The notes: generated from the sequence alone by a model not told the origin. DNA of 24,829 bases from JBBQWR01 sp038210495 (GCA_038210495.1 JBBQWR010000060.1:1-24829); one strand, 5' to 3'; counted from the first letter of the stretch, positions 1-8,121 are shown. Translations and numbers: made by a program.

Positions 1-6
1 TCTTTT

Positions 7-32
7 CCGGGGGTCGGGTGCCCCCGGTTTTT
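7..32 (+). terminator. possible intrinsic terminator of an upstream gene outside the window
   Basis: A 7-bp GC stem (CCGGGGG at 7-13 with CCCCCGG at 21-27) around a 7-nt loop is followed directly by five T (28-32). This is the shape of a rho-independent terminator reading on the plus strand, so it would end a gene lying before the window. The surrounding bases (33-60) are long G and C runs that look like poor-quality assembly, so the call is weak. Confidence 0.3.
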
Positions 33-106
33 GGGGGGCCCCCACAACCCGCGCCCCCCCCGCCACCGCGGCTAAGGGGCGGATATTAGTTCTTACGCGC
101 CGGTCG

Positions 107-664
107 TTATTCGTCGATGTTTGTGGGCGTTACGATTTCCAGGAGCTCGATCGCCGGCTCGCCGTTGCAGTGAATGAGCGCCGTGCGGCCGTAGGTCGTT
201 TGCGGCGCGGGCATCCCAAATAGCTCGCGGAGGTCGGCGCCCGGCGTCACTTGCCATAGTTTGAAGAGCTCGACCTCACGAAGCACATTGTGCTCGATCA
301 GGATTCTGCCAAGTGGGGCGGCTTGCCCTTCGATTTCGCGCCGGACCGCGTCGCTGAGATGCCGAAAATCCAGCCGCACGATTCCAAACTGCACGACCCG
401 GCCATCCGATTGCCGCTCGAGCAAAATCTTTCGGGCGTAATACGGGTCGTCGGTTTTCGTGACCAGCACGCGCACGTTGACGAGCGATCCATGATGGGCC
501 TCGACCGTCACGGTCATGTGATGGTTGTGAGCCAACAGCTTTCGGTAGACGGGGGGCAACTCGCCCGCCGGCGCCTCAACGAAGCGGCCCAATCGTTTTG
601 GCGCGTCGTAAAACAACGCCAGCAACGTCTCCAGTTCGGGCTCGACGCGCGGACGGGGGCTCAC
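107..664 (-). CDS. chorismate pyruvate-lyase-like protein (UbiC/DUF98 superfamily)
   Basis: A 185-residue soluble protein with a GTG start (664-662) and no clear ribosome binding site. It has the layout of the UbiC/DUF98 chorismate-lyase fold: an early LLAHNHHMT segment (residues 43-51), a central strand LLERQSDGRVVQFGIVRL (81-98), the block PLGRILIEHNVLREVEL (117-133), and a C-terminal YGRTALI...PAIELLEIV block (158-178), whose acidic residues sit where UbiC carries its catalytic glutamate. Chorismate lyases split chorismate into 4-hydroxybenzoate and pyruvate; whether this divergent member does so is inferred. It lies 97 nt downstream of the polyprenyl synthetase gene on the same strand, a pairing that would supply an aromatic head group and a prenyl tail. 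Family placement rests on remembered motifs and is fairly good; the exact substrate is unknown. Confidence 0.75.
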   Translation of the reverse strand: MSPRPRVEPELETLLALFYDAPKRLGRFVEAPAGELPPVYRKLLAHNHHMTVTVEAHHGSLVNVRVLVTKTDDPYYARKILLERQSDGRVVQFGIVRLDFRHLSDAVRREIEGQAAPLGRILIEHNVLREVELFKLWQVTPGADLRELFGMPAPQTTYGRTALIHCNGEPAIELLEIVTPTNIDE

Positions 665-761
665 TGTTAAGGGCTCGCTGCTGAGGATTCACTGCCAAGG
701 GTTGGCAGTCGCGATCTATTGAGGTAGGGCCGGCAGGCGGGACAGACCAAGCGACTCGCAA

Positions 762-2666
762 TCAACGTACGATCGACGGCGGCCGCTTGAGCACGATTTC
801 GATCAAGTAAACTAACAACCTTCGCAAGGCGGGCGGCTGAATCTCAGCCGCGATCGCGCGGGACGACGCCTCGTATTCTCCAATCAACTGCGCGGCCTTG
901 TCAAATGCATTCGCCTCGCGGTAGAGCCGGCGGATCTGCCGAATCGTGTCTTCGCCGGCCGGAACATCCCGCGCCAGCCGTTCCAACTCCGCTCGCCGCT
1001 CGCCATCGAGCCCTTCCAAGGCCAGAGCCCAGAGCAATGTGGGCCGACCGCCGATCACGTCGCCGGCGGCGATCAGTTTGTTGTGCCGATCGGGCTGCCA
1101 ATCCCCCAGATCGTTGAGAATTTGAAAAGCGATTCCCAGACAGCGAGCCAGTTCGCTAATCGGCCCGAGATAGTCGGTCGTCGGACCCGCCAGCCGCAGT
1201 CCGGTGAGCAGGGCCGCTTCGAACGCGGGCGCGGTCTTGAGAGCGTAGATCTGCAGCGCGTCGGCGGGCGTCAATTGTCTTCGCCGCGAGTCTCGCCAGA
1301 GCAGTTCGGCGCCTTGGCCCTCGGAGAGCTTCATGTGCGCGTCGGCCAGGCGATCCAAAATATCGCACACCACTTCGGCGCCAAGAACGGCCGACTCGCG
1401 ACTCACCAGTCGATAGCCAAGCCCAATCAGATAATCGCCGACGTTGATGGCCACCGGCGTGCCGAACGTGCGATGCACGGTCGGCTCTCCGTAGCGATAC
1501 GGATCGTCATCTTCGATATCGTCGTGTACGAGCGAAGCTTTGTGAAAGGTTTCGATCGAGAGGGCCGCCCGTTTGATCGCCGGCGGCAGATTAGCCAGAT
1601 AACGATGGGCGCCCGGGCGCGAGCCGTGGCCGCCGGTCAGCGAATCGTAGACCGCCAGCGTGATGAACGGCCGGGAGTGCTTGCCCCCCTTGGCGAGAAA
1701 ATCGTAAGCGATCGCTTCGGTGCTGGCGATGGGATCCAATGACTGGGGCGCGCCGAGCGAACCACTACCCCGCAATCGCGGCGCGAGTTGCTCGAGTTCT
1801 TCCGGGTCGAACATCTGCTTGGCGACGCGCGCGAGGCTCAAATAATTCGGGGCCGCCGCCGCGTCGTAAACGAGCGGTAGCTCGATCAGTTCACGCAGCC
1901 AATCGGCGTCGAACTGCGGGGCGCCGGAATCGGATTGCGATACGTCGCCGAGCGGAATCGCCATGCACGGAATTCCGAACCACAGCACGGAGTCGACCGC
2001 CTTTTCGAGCAGTTCGAGCGATGCCAACCCCATTACGCCATCGATGTCGCCGTGAAGGATGGCCGCCAGCACGTCGGCTTTATTCTCGACTGGCAGAATC
2101 TGGTAGTTTCGTTGTTCGGCTAATATGCGGAGTTGTTCGAGGCTGCAAGCCGGGCAGAGCGCCGCAGTGGCAGCCGCAATGGCCGGGGCGGGATGTCCGT
2201 GGCCGTTGCCATTCAGCGAGTGGCGATCGCGATGGGCCGTGCCGGGCACGTCGCCATCCTGAGTGGCGCTGTGTTTGCCAACACCGTGGCTACAACCGGC
2301 CTCGTGCGGCAATTGCGTCGGCAGCAACAGCATCCGGCGCGAGGGCGCCACCATGCTCATCGGCTCTCGCCAATAGGCCGACGCGAGAGCGACCATCGTC
2401 CAGCCGGCATGGCAATCGGCGACCCGCAATTCAGCCAAAATCTCCATCGCGGCCGTTTCGAGATCGGCCGAGTCGAGCAATCGGTTGCGATCCAATTGTT
2501 GGGCCGAAGCGATGGCCGCCAGCCGTAGTTTCTCGCGTAGCGGCCGATCGGTCGGAACGCTCTGGCGAGAAACGTCCGCCGGCACGGCCTGATCCGAAGG
2601 GTCGGAATTCCGAAAACCGTTGGCGGCGGCCCCGTTCTTCGCTGACTGATGAATCGCGCTGGACAA
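762..2666 (-). CDS. DUF116-polyprenyl synthetase fusion protein
   Basis: A 634-residue protein with a TTG start at 2666-2664 preceded by AAGGA at a good distance. Residues about 40-265 resemble DUF116: GWTMVALASAYWR (88-100), RRMLLLP (110-116), CPAC (171-174), then a DGVMGLASLELLEKAVDSV helix and GIPCMAIPL (231-239). Residues about 315-634 are an all-helical trans-prenyltransferase: GGKHSRP (327-333), first aspartate-rich motif HDDIEDD (381-387) followed by GEPTVH, and second motif NDLGD (518-522), whose first Asp is replaced by Asn. The prenyltransferase half should condense isopentenyl diphosphate onto an allylic diphosphate; chain length cannot be read safely. A His/Gly-rich low-complexity insert (about 121-165) splits the DUF116 part. 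At 634 residues it is roughly twice a normal prenyl synthase because of the fusion. The chorismate-lyase-like gene follows it. Confidence 0.9.
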   Translation of the reverse strand: MSSAIHQSAKNGAAANGFRNSDPSDQAVPADVSRQSVPTDRPLREKLRLAAIASAQQLDRNRLLDSADLETAAMEILAELRVADCHAGWTMVALASAYWREPMSMVAPSRRMLLLPTQLPHEAGCSHGVGKHSATQDGDVPGTAHRDRHSLNGNGHGHPAPAIAAATAALCPACSLEQLRILAEQRNYQILPVENKADVLAAILHGDIDGVMGLASLELLEKAVDSVLWFGIPCMAIPLGDVSQSDSGAPQFDADWLRELIELPLVYDAAAAPNYLSLARVAKQMFDPEELEQLAPRLRGSGSLGAPQSLDPIASTEAIAYDFLAKGGKHSRPFITLAVYDSLTGGHGSRPGAHRYLANLPPAIKRAALSIETFHKASLVHDDIEDDDPYRYGEPTVHRTFGTPVAINVGDYLIGLGYRLVSRESAVLGAEVVCDILDRLADAHMKLSEGQGAELLWRDSRRRQLTPADALQIYALKTAPAFEAALLTGLRLAGPTTDYLGPISELARCLGIAFQILNDLGDWQPDRHNKLIAAGDVIGGRPTLLWALALEGLDGERRAELERLARDVPAGEDTIRQIRRLYREANAFDKAAQLIGEYEASSRAIAAEIQPPALRRLLVYLIEIVLKRPPSIVR

Positions 2667-2819
2667 GAAAGTTCCTTCGAATCGTTTTCGGCGACTCGTC
2701 GCCGCTCACGATCATAAAGTAGTAAAATTCGGGGAGATCGCCAAGCCGGTCGCCACAGTTTCACAAGCGACCATCTAACCGCAGGCACGCAAGTTGATTA
2801 ACTGGTGGCCTGTAGCCTG

Positions 2820-2863
2820 TAGGTCAGGCAGCTTGATAGGTCAGGCACTCCGGGCCTGACCTA
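2820..2863. repeat. TAGGTCAGGC palindromic intergenic repeat
   Basis: The 11-mer TAGGTCAGGCA occurs twice (2820-2830 and 2837-2847). The second copy begins a perfect 10-bp inverted repeat, TAGGTCAGGC (2837-2846) with GCCTGACCTA (2854-2863) around a 7-nt loop. It sits between the divergent prenyl synthetase and coiled-coil protein genes (intergenic 2667-2907). It resembles the REP-like boilerplate scattered between planctomycete genes. It has no T-tract, so it is not a simple terminator. The rest of this gap holds only weak promoter-like boxes for the minus-strand gene (for example TATGAT read from 2716 to 2711). Confidence 0.75.
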
Positions 2864-2907
2864 CGGAACGATTCGACATTTCTGCCGTCTGGCGGCATAA
2901 TCGGCGG

Positions 2908-3954
2908 ATGGCCTTTGGAATCAAATTTCGGTCGCTGCTCATGGGGCTGGGCGTCGTGACGCTCGCCGGGACGATGTTTGCGCAGCAGACCGGTAATGTG
3001 GATTCGCTGAGCGCCCGAGGTCTTGCCAAGGTGGGGTCCTATTGGTGTCTGCCGGAGGAGCCTGAATTGCGGGACCGGCTTGCTGACTTGGAACATCTGG
3101 AGAAGAGATACCGCGAGGCTCGGCAGACGGTCGACCAGCTTCTCGATCAGAACGAGCAGGCGCGCATCCGGCTGACTCAGCTCATCGAGCTGGAGAAAAA
3201 GGCCAAGGAGGCCGTCGCCGCCGCTCAAAAGAATCCCTCCGTGCGGAAGCCTTCGGACGCCGACTTGAAACGTTTGACTGCCAGTATCGAAGAAGTTCAG
3301 CGATCGATCGTCCCGCTCGAAAAATTGGGCACATTGCCGCCGCTCAAACTGGACCTTGTCGAACTGGTCAACTTGCGAATCGAGTTGGCGATCAAGTTCT
3401 TCGCCATTCGGGGACCGGCCGAGGAGATCGCGCGGCGCTACGAGCGACTTCGGCAAGACCAAGTGGTGCAGGCCGCAATGCCCGCCGACGAGCAACTCGG
3501 TCCGACGAAGACGTTGCAAGAAAAGCGAAAAATATTCGAAAAAGTGGAGGCGATCGTACTGGACGAAAAATTGCCGGTCGCCCGCGAAGGTAAGGCTTAT
3601 CGCGTGACGGCTCTGGTCAATGACCACCGGCCGTTGACGTTTAGCTATGTGGGCGCCGATGAAAAAACCGTCATCCCGCAGGCCCTGGCGGAAGCGGCCG
3701 GCGTCACGGCCAGCGAACAATCGTCGATCTCGAAATATCGCGTCGGGCCGGGGCGGGAGGTGGAGGTCCGAGCGGTTACGATTCCGCAGCTTCGATTTGG
3801 CCGCAGCGCAATTCGCGACGTGAAAGCGTATCTGCTTCCGCCGGAGGCCTCGGACATCGGCGCCCGGTTGGGAACAGGCGCGGTGCCCGGCTATCGGCCC
3901 AAGCTGGACGTCAATCGGCTGCAACTAACGATCCTCGGCCCGTTCGATCACTAA
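2908..3954 (+). CDS. exported coiled-coil protein with degenerate retropepsin-like domain
   Basis: 348 residues. An N-terminal signal peptide (KFRSLLMGLGVVTLAGTMFA, cleavage near residue 25) indicates export. Residues about 50-110 and 120-215 are charged helices with coiled-coil character. Residues about 228-345 look like a clan AA (retropepsin/TIGR02281-like) aspartic protease fold: VNDHRPLTFSY (237-247), TVIPQALAEAAGV (254-266), then a flap-like region, FGRSAIRDVKAYLL (297-310) and a terminal strand KLDVNRLQLTI. The position expected to read D-T-G-A reads V-G-A-D, so the catalytic Asp is missing and the domain is probably a binding module. It ends 15 nt before the histidine kinase gene, so it is probably co-transcribed and may feed a signal to the kinase (inference). 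ATG at 2908 is chosen because it gives a complete signal peptide; M12 is the alternative. Confidence 0.8.
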   Translation: MAFGIKFRSLLMGLGVVTLAGTMFAQQTGNVDSLSARGLAKVGSYWCLPEEPELRDRLADLEHLEKRYREARQTVDQLLDQNEQARIRLTQLIELEKKAKEAVAAAQKNPSVRKPSDADLKRLTASIEEVQRSIVPLEKLGTLPPLKLDLVELVNLRIELAIKFFAIRGPAEEIARRYERLRQDQVVQAAMPADEQLGPTKTLQEKRKIFEKVEAIVLDEKLPVAREGKAYRVTALVNDHRPLTFSYVGADEKTVIPQALAEAAGVTASEQSSISKYRVGPGREVEVRAVTIPQLRFGRSAIRDVKAYLLPPEASDIGARLGTGAVPGYRPKLDVNRLQLTILGPFDH

Positions 3955-3969
3955 GCGGTTCGGTTCGCC

Positions 3970-4890
3970 ATGGTAATGCGCCGCTCGTTGGGTTTGCCGA
4001 TCGCACTGGGCGTGGTGATGATCGTGCTGCTGGTCGCCCTGACGATCGGCTGGGTGCTGGTTGTCGTCGCGGCGGTGCAGAAGGCCGAGATCACCTGGCC
4101 GTATTGGACCGTGCTGGCGGTCGGCTCGACGTTTTTTGTGTTCTTGCTCCTGGGGGTGGCGATTTATTTGGTGCTGACGATCAAATCGATCAACCTCACG
4201 CAGCGGCAATCGAACTTCATCGACAGCGTGACGCACGAGTTGAAAAGCCCGATCGCGTCGATGAAGCTCTGTCTGCAAACACTCGGCCGGCACAATATCG
4301 CCCCCGAGCAGCAAGCGGAATTTCATCGCTATATGATGGTAGACCTCGGCCGTTTGGACAATCTGATCGACCAACTGCTCGACGCGGCGCGACTCGATCA
4401 GGGAGTGGCGGACCGGGCGACCGAAGACGTCGACGTCGCCGAATTGCTGCAAAAATCGGTCGACACGACGACCCAGCACTACCGTCTTCCGCCGGAAACG
4501 ATCAAAGTGCATTTGGAGCCGGCGACCGTTCGCACCCGGCCGGTCGATTTGGAAGTCGTGTTTCGCAATCTGCTCGACAATGCGGTGAAGTACGCCGGCG
4601 ATGCGCCGCAGGTGGGCGTCGACCTGTTCCGCGGCGCGAGCGGGCGAGTCAAAATACGGATCAGCGACAACGGGCCCGGGATTCCCGCGCCGCTGAGAAG
4701 GAAAATTTTCGGCCGATTCGTGCGTTTGGGAAGCGAACTCGAGCGAAGCAAGCCAGGCACGGGCTTGGGACTGTATATCGTTCGCACGCTGGTCAGGCGG
4801 ATGCATGGCAAGATCACCGTTCGCGGCCGCGGCTCGCAGACCGGTACGGTGTTCGAAGTGGATTTGCCGGCGGCGGACGGATTGGCTTAG
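3970..4890 (+). CDS. membrane histidine kinase with minimal sensor region
   Basis: 306 residues. Two membrane segments (about 9-35 and 46-70) are separated by only about ten residues, so there is almost no extracytoplasmic sensor domain. The cytoplasmic part has a HisKA H-box, FIDSVTHELKSPIASMK, with phospho-acceptor His89. The ATPase domain follows: N-box FRNLLDNAVKYAG (198-210), G1 ISDNGPGIP (231-239), F-box FGRFVR (247-252) and G2 GTGLGLYIVRTL (263-274). It should autophosphorylate on His89 and pass phosphate to the OmpR-type regulator encoded next (4993-5712). With no sensor domain, the stimulus may be sensed within the membrane or through the exported protein encoded just upstream; that is inference. 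No clear ribosome binding site is seen, which fits translation following the preceding gene 15 nt away. Confidence 0.95.
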   Translation: MVMRRSLGLPIALGVVMIVLLVALTIGWVLVVVAAVQKAEITWPYWTVLAVGSTFFVFLLLGVAIYLVLTIKSINLTQRQSNFIDSVTHELKSPIASMKLCLQTLGRHNIAPEQQAEFHRYMMVDLGRLDNLIDQLLDAARLDQGVADRATEDVDVAELLQKSVDTTTQHYRLPPETIKVHLEPATVRTRPVDLEVVFRNLLDNAVKYAGDAPQVGVDLFRGASGRVKIRISDNGPGIPAPLRRKIFGRFVRLGSELERSKPGTGLGLYIVRTLVRRMHGKITVRGRGSQTGTVFEVDLPAADGLA

Positions 4891-4896
4891 TTGAAT

Positions 4897-4978
4897 TCTA
4901 GAGCGACGCGCGCAGAAAGCGATTGCCGCGCGAATTTACGTCAACCGTCGCTGACTTCGTGCGCGGCTCTAAGTAGCG
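4897..4978. repeat. dispersed 82-bp palindrome-ended repeat, copy 1
   Basis: Lies in the gap between the histidine kinase stop and the response regulator start. It begins TCTAGAGC and ends with an arm containing ACTTCGTGCGCGG. The two ends are imperfect inverted repeats of about 17-20 bp (TAGAGC.GACGCGCGCAGAAAG against CTTCGTGCGCGGCTCTA). A second copy, alignable end to end with about two thirds of bases matching by eye, is at 16148-16230. There is no coding potential beyond an accidental open frame continuing into the regulator gene. Confidence 0.6.
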
Positions 4979-4992
4979 TCATAGGTGGTTGC

Positions 4993-5712
4993 ATGGAACA
5001 TATCCTAATCGTCGAAGACGAAGAGCACCTGGCGATTCCGATCCAGTACAACCTCGAAGCCGACGGATATCTGGTGACGACTGTCGGCGACGGCCCGGCG
5101 GCGCTCAAGGTGTTCGACGAAAATCCCCAGACGATCGATCTAATGATTCTGGACTTGATGCTGCCGGGAATGAGCGGCTATGCGGTCTGCGAAACGATTC
5201 GCGCCGCGGGCAATCAAGTGCCCGTGCTGATGCTCAGCGCCCGCACGCTCGTCGAGGATCGCATCCGCGGATTCAACGTCGGCACGGATGTCTATCTGCA
5301 AAAGCCGTTCGATCTCGAAGAACTCATGAGCGTCGTCCGCAACCTGCTCGCCCGCAAGAAGCGGACGGCGGGAGGATCGAGCAACGGCGGAGACTCGAAT
5401 CAGCCGGGATCGATCGTCAGCTTCGGTCGGGCGGTAGTGAACTTCGATACCTATCAGGTCGCGGTCGACGAGCAGCCGTTGCGCTTGACGACGCTCGAAA
5501 TCAAGCTGCTTAGATACTTTGTTGAGCACGAGGGAGTCGTTGTCACGCGGGCCGAGTTGCTCGAGCAGGTGTGGGGCATGTCGCACATCCCGACCACGCG
5601 GACGGTCGACAATTTCATCGTCAATCTGCGCAAATATTTCGAAATCGATCCGGCCCAGCCGAAGCATTTCTTGAGCGTTCGCGGGGCCGGCTATCGATTC
5701 GTCTCTGCCTAA
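4993..5712 (+). CDS. OmpR/PhoB-family response regulator
   Basis: 239 residues from ATG 4993, which has AGGTGG 5-10 nt upstream; the frame is open back to 4891, but that part is the intergenic repeat and is rejected as coding. The receiver domain (1-120) has Asp9/Glu10, the phospho-acceptor Asp54 in LDLMLPGMSG, Ser82 and Lys104 (LQKPF), all in standard positions. A Gly/Ser/Asn-rich linker follows (about 121-140). The C-terminal winged helix (about 145-239) ends in TVDNFIVNLRKYFE...RGAGYRFV, the typical DNA-binding effector of OmpR/PhoB regulators. It is the evident partner of the kinase encoded immediately upstream and should act as a dimeric transcription factor. Targets cannot be read from the window. 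Confidence 0.96.
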   Translation: MEHILIVEDEEHLAIPIQYNLEADGYLVTTVGDGPAALKVFDENPQTIDLMILDLMLPGMSGYAVCETIRAAGNQVPVLMLSARTLVEDRIRGFNVGTDVYLQKPFDLEELMSVVRNLLARKKRTAGGSSNGGDSNQPGSIVSFGRAVVNFDTYQVAVDEQPLRLTTLEIKLLRYFVEHEGVVVTRAELLEQVWGMSHIPTTRTVDNFIVNLRKYFEIDPAQPKHFLSVRGAGYRFVSA

Positions 5713-5847
5713 TCGCATTCTTCTGGCGGCTGCGCGGAATCGTTCGTTATCGGACGATTTGCCTATGAACCCGGGCCAGTTCGCAATTGACTTCGGGCGC
5801 TCAATCCTGTGTTTTCGGCAGGCGACCGATAGTGTACATTAGCACAA

Positions 5848-8100
5848 ATGCAGACACCCCAAACAACGCGCGATAAACCGGCTGCTGGCCAGGCTCTGCG
5901 GGTCGCTGAGGTCGTCCGCCGCTACTGGGGATTCGATGGGCTGCGCCCGCTGCAGGCCGAGGCGATCGAGGCCGCGCTCGCCGGGCGCGATTCGCTCGTG
6001 GTCATGCCGACCGGCGGAGGTAAATCGCTCTGCTATCAGACGCCGCCGCTAGTCGACGACTCGCTCGATATCGTCGTCTCGCCGCTGATCTCGCTGATGA
6101 AGGACCAGGTCGATGGCCTGCGGGCCTGCGGCTATCCGGCCGCGTGCATCAATAGCAGCATGGGAAGCGGCGAGCGGCGCGAGGTCGAACAGGGGCTCGA
6201 AGAAGGAAAATATCGGCTGCTGTTCATTGCGCCCGAGCGGCTGATCTCGGCTTGGTTCTTGCAGTTCGTGGCCAAGATGCAGGTCCGCCGGTTCGCGATC
6301 GACGAGGCCCATTGCATCAGCCACTGGGGACACGATTTTCGACCCGAGTATCGGCAGCTTTCGGTCCTCCGCGAGCGGTTTCCGGGCGCCAGTTTGCATG
6401 CCTTCACCGCCACGGCCACGCCGCGCGTGCAGAAGGACATCGCGGCGCAGCTTGGCCTCCGCAACCCTGCCATGCTGGTCGGCTGCTTTGATCGGCCGAA
6501 TCTGGTGTATCGCATTTTGCCGCTGATCGACCGGCAGGCGCAGATCATGGAAGTCGTGCAGCGGCACGCGGGCGAAGCGACGATCGTCTATTGCATCAGC
6601 CGCAAGGAGACCGAAAGCATGGCCAGCATGCTCCGCTCGGCCGGCGTGAAGGCTGCTTTTTACCACGCCGGAATGGACCCCGACGACCGGCATCGCGCGC
6701 AAGAGATGTTTTCGGATGAGCGGCTCGATGTGGTCGTGGCCACGGTCGCTTTCGGCATGGGCATTGATCGCAGCAACGTGCGGTGCGTCGTCCACGCCGC
6801 GATTCCCAAGTCGATCGAGCACTATCAGCAGGAGACGGGCCGGGCTGGCCGCGATGGGCTCGAAGCCGAGTGCGTGCTGCTCTATTCGGTGTCCGATGTC
6901 ATGCGCTGGGAAGGGTTGGTGCGCAAGAGTGCTCAAGAAGCGGACGATCCCGAGGCGGTCGTCGCCGCCCAAATGCAACTGGTTAAGCAGCTTCAGCGGG
7001 TCTGCACGGCGCCCGAGTGCCGGCACAAAATGCTCTCGGAATACTTCGGCCAGGCCTATGAGCCGCCGAATTGCGGGGCCTGCGACGTCTGCCTCGGCGA
7101 GGTCGAGGGGCTCGAGGACGCGACCGTCACCGCTCAAAAAATTCTCTCCTGCGTCGCGCGGACGGGCGAGCGGTGGGGCGTCATGCATATCGTTGACGTT
7201 TTGCAAGGCGCCGACACGGACATGATCCGCAAGTGCGGGCATTTCAATCTAAGCACCTACGGCCTGCTCAAGGAGATGGCGAAAAAAGAGCTCCAGAGCA
7301 TGGTCTTTCAGCTTGTCGATCAGGGGCTGGTCGCGCGGTCGGACGGTGAGCGTCCGACGCTCGCGCTGAACGACGAGTCGTGGGCCGTGATGCGCGGGCA
7401 GCGCGAGGTGCGGCTCGTGCGGCCCAAGCAGGCGGCGCCGGCCAAGACGAAAGCGACTGAGCAATCGTGGGAAGGGGTTGATCGGGGATTGTTCGATCAC
7501 CTCCGCGATTGGCGGCGGCAGATCGCCCGGGAACGAGGTTCGCCGCCGTTTGTGATTTTTGGCGACAACACGCTCATGGACCTGGCCCGAGTGCGACCGA
7601 TTTCGACCGATTACCTGGCGGCCGTTCGTGGGATCGGCGAAAAGCGGATGGCCGATTTCGGCGAAAGTCTATCGGCGGCGATCCGCGATTATTGCGAACA
7701 GAATAAGCTCCCGACCAACCAAGGCGCGCCGGCCAAGCCGGTTGCCGCATTCACCCCGGCGCTGCCGATCCGACCGGCGGTCAAAGGCCAAGCCACGCCC
7801 AAGGAGGCGGCGATCCTGATGTTCGCCCAAGGCCGCCCCGTGTCGGAGGTCGCTCACACGGTCGGCCGGGCTCCGACGACGGTCATGCAATATTTAGCCG
7901 AGTACATCGCGCAGCGCCGGCCCGCGACGATCGACGCTTGGGTCTTGCCCGCGACCTACGACCGCATCGTTGCCGCCGCCGCGTCGGCCGAATCGGGTCG
8001 CCTGAAGCCGATTCACGAGCAACTCGGGGGCGAAGTTTCGTACGAAGACATTCGCCTCGTGCTGGCGCATCTGACGGCGCTGGCGGGCGGAGAGAGCTGA
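5848..8100 (+). CDS. recQ: ATP-dependent DNA helicase RecQ
   Basis: 750 residues. It is a 3'-5' superfamily 2 helicase of DNA repair and recombination. Motif I MPTGGGKSLCYQ (53-64), motif II IDEAHCISHWGHDFRPEY (151-168), motif III FTATATP (186-192) and motif VI QQETGRAGRDG (327-337) are all intact. The RecQ zinc site is present as C391, C409, C412 and C415 (EPPNCGACDVC), then the winged-helix RQC region (about 420-525). An HRDC domain follows (about 545-616, with GIGEKRM at 595-601). A C-terminal helix-turn-helix of the HTH_40 type (about 645-740, ILMFAQGRPVSEVAHTVGRAPTTVMQYL region) makes it longer than E. coli RecQ (about 610 residues). Start ATG 5848 has no obvious Shine-Dalgarno. It is preceded by a 135-nt gap after the response regulator and is probably transcribed on its own. 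Confidence 0.97.
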   Translation: MQTPQTTRDKPAAGQALRVAEVVRRYWGFDGLRPLQAEAIEAALAGRDSLVVMPTGGGKSLCYQTPPLVDDSLDIVVSPLISLMKDQVDGLRACGYPAACINSSMGSGERREVEQGLEEGKYRLLFIAPERLISAWFLQFVAKMQVRRFAIDEAHCISHWGHDFRPEYRQLSVLRERFPGASLHAFTATATPRVQKDIAAQLGLRNPAMLVGCFDRPNLVYRILPLIDRQAQIMEVVQRHAGEATIVYCISRKETESMASMLRSAGVKAAFYHAGMDPDDRHRAQEMFSDERLDVVVATVAFGMGIDRSNVRCVVHAAIPKSIEHYQQETGRAGRDGLEAECVLLYSVSDVMRWEGLVRKSAQEADDPEAVVAAQMQLVKQLQRVCTAPECRHKMLSEYFGQAYEPPNCGACDVCLGEVEGLEDATVTAQKILSCVARTGERWGVMHIVDVLQGADTDMIRKCGHFNLSTYGLLKEMAKKELQSMVFQLVDQGLVARSDGERPTLALNDESWAVMRGQREVRLVRPKQAAPAKTKATEQSWEGVDRGLFDHLRDWRRQIARERGSPPFVIFGDNTLMDLARVRPISTDYLAAVRGIGEKRMADFGESLSAAIRDYCEQNKLPTNQGAPAKPVAAFTPALPIRPAVKGQATPKEAAILMFAQGRPVSEVAHTVGRAPTTVMQYLAEYIAQRRPATIDAWVLPATYDRIVAAAASAESGRLKPIHEQLGGEVSYEDIRLVLAHLTALAGGES

Positions 8101-8121
8101 CGGCAGAGTCGGAATGTAAAG

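Noticed and set aside
1739..2722. 327-residue plus-strand open frame opposite the prenyl synthetase gene
   Set aside because: Arg/Pro/Ser-rich composition typical of the antisense of a GC-rich gene, no recognisable domain, and it lies within the firmly identified minus-strand gene.
2824..3924. 366-residue minus-strand open frame opposite the coiled-coil protein
   Set aside because: The plus strand has a signal peptide, coiled coil and operon context; the minus frame has Arg/His/Gln-rich shadow composition.
4891..4992. 34-residue N-terminal extension of the response regulator
   Set aside because: It translates the dispersed repeat; the receiver domain starts at ATG 4993 with a good ribosome binding site.
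5833..5846. TGT-N8-ACA palindrome just before recQ, resembling an E. coli LexA box
   Set aside because: The outer bases of CTGT/ACAG do not match, it overlaps the ribosome-binding region, and planctomycete LexA sites are not known to follow the E. coli pattern.
6049..7242. 397-residue minus-strand open frame inside recQ
   Set aside because: Shadow of the helicase gene; no domain seen.
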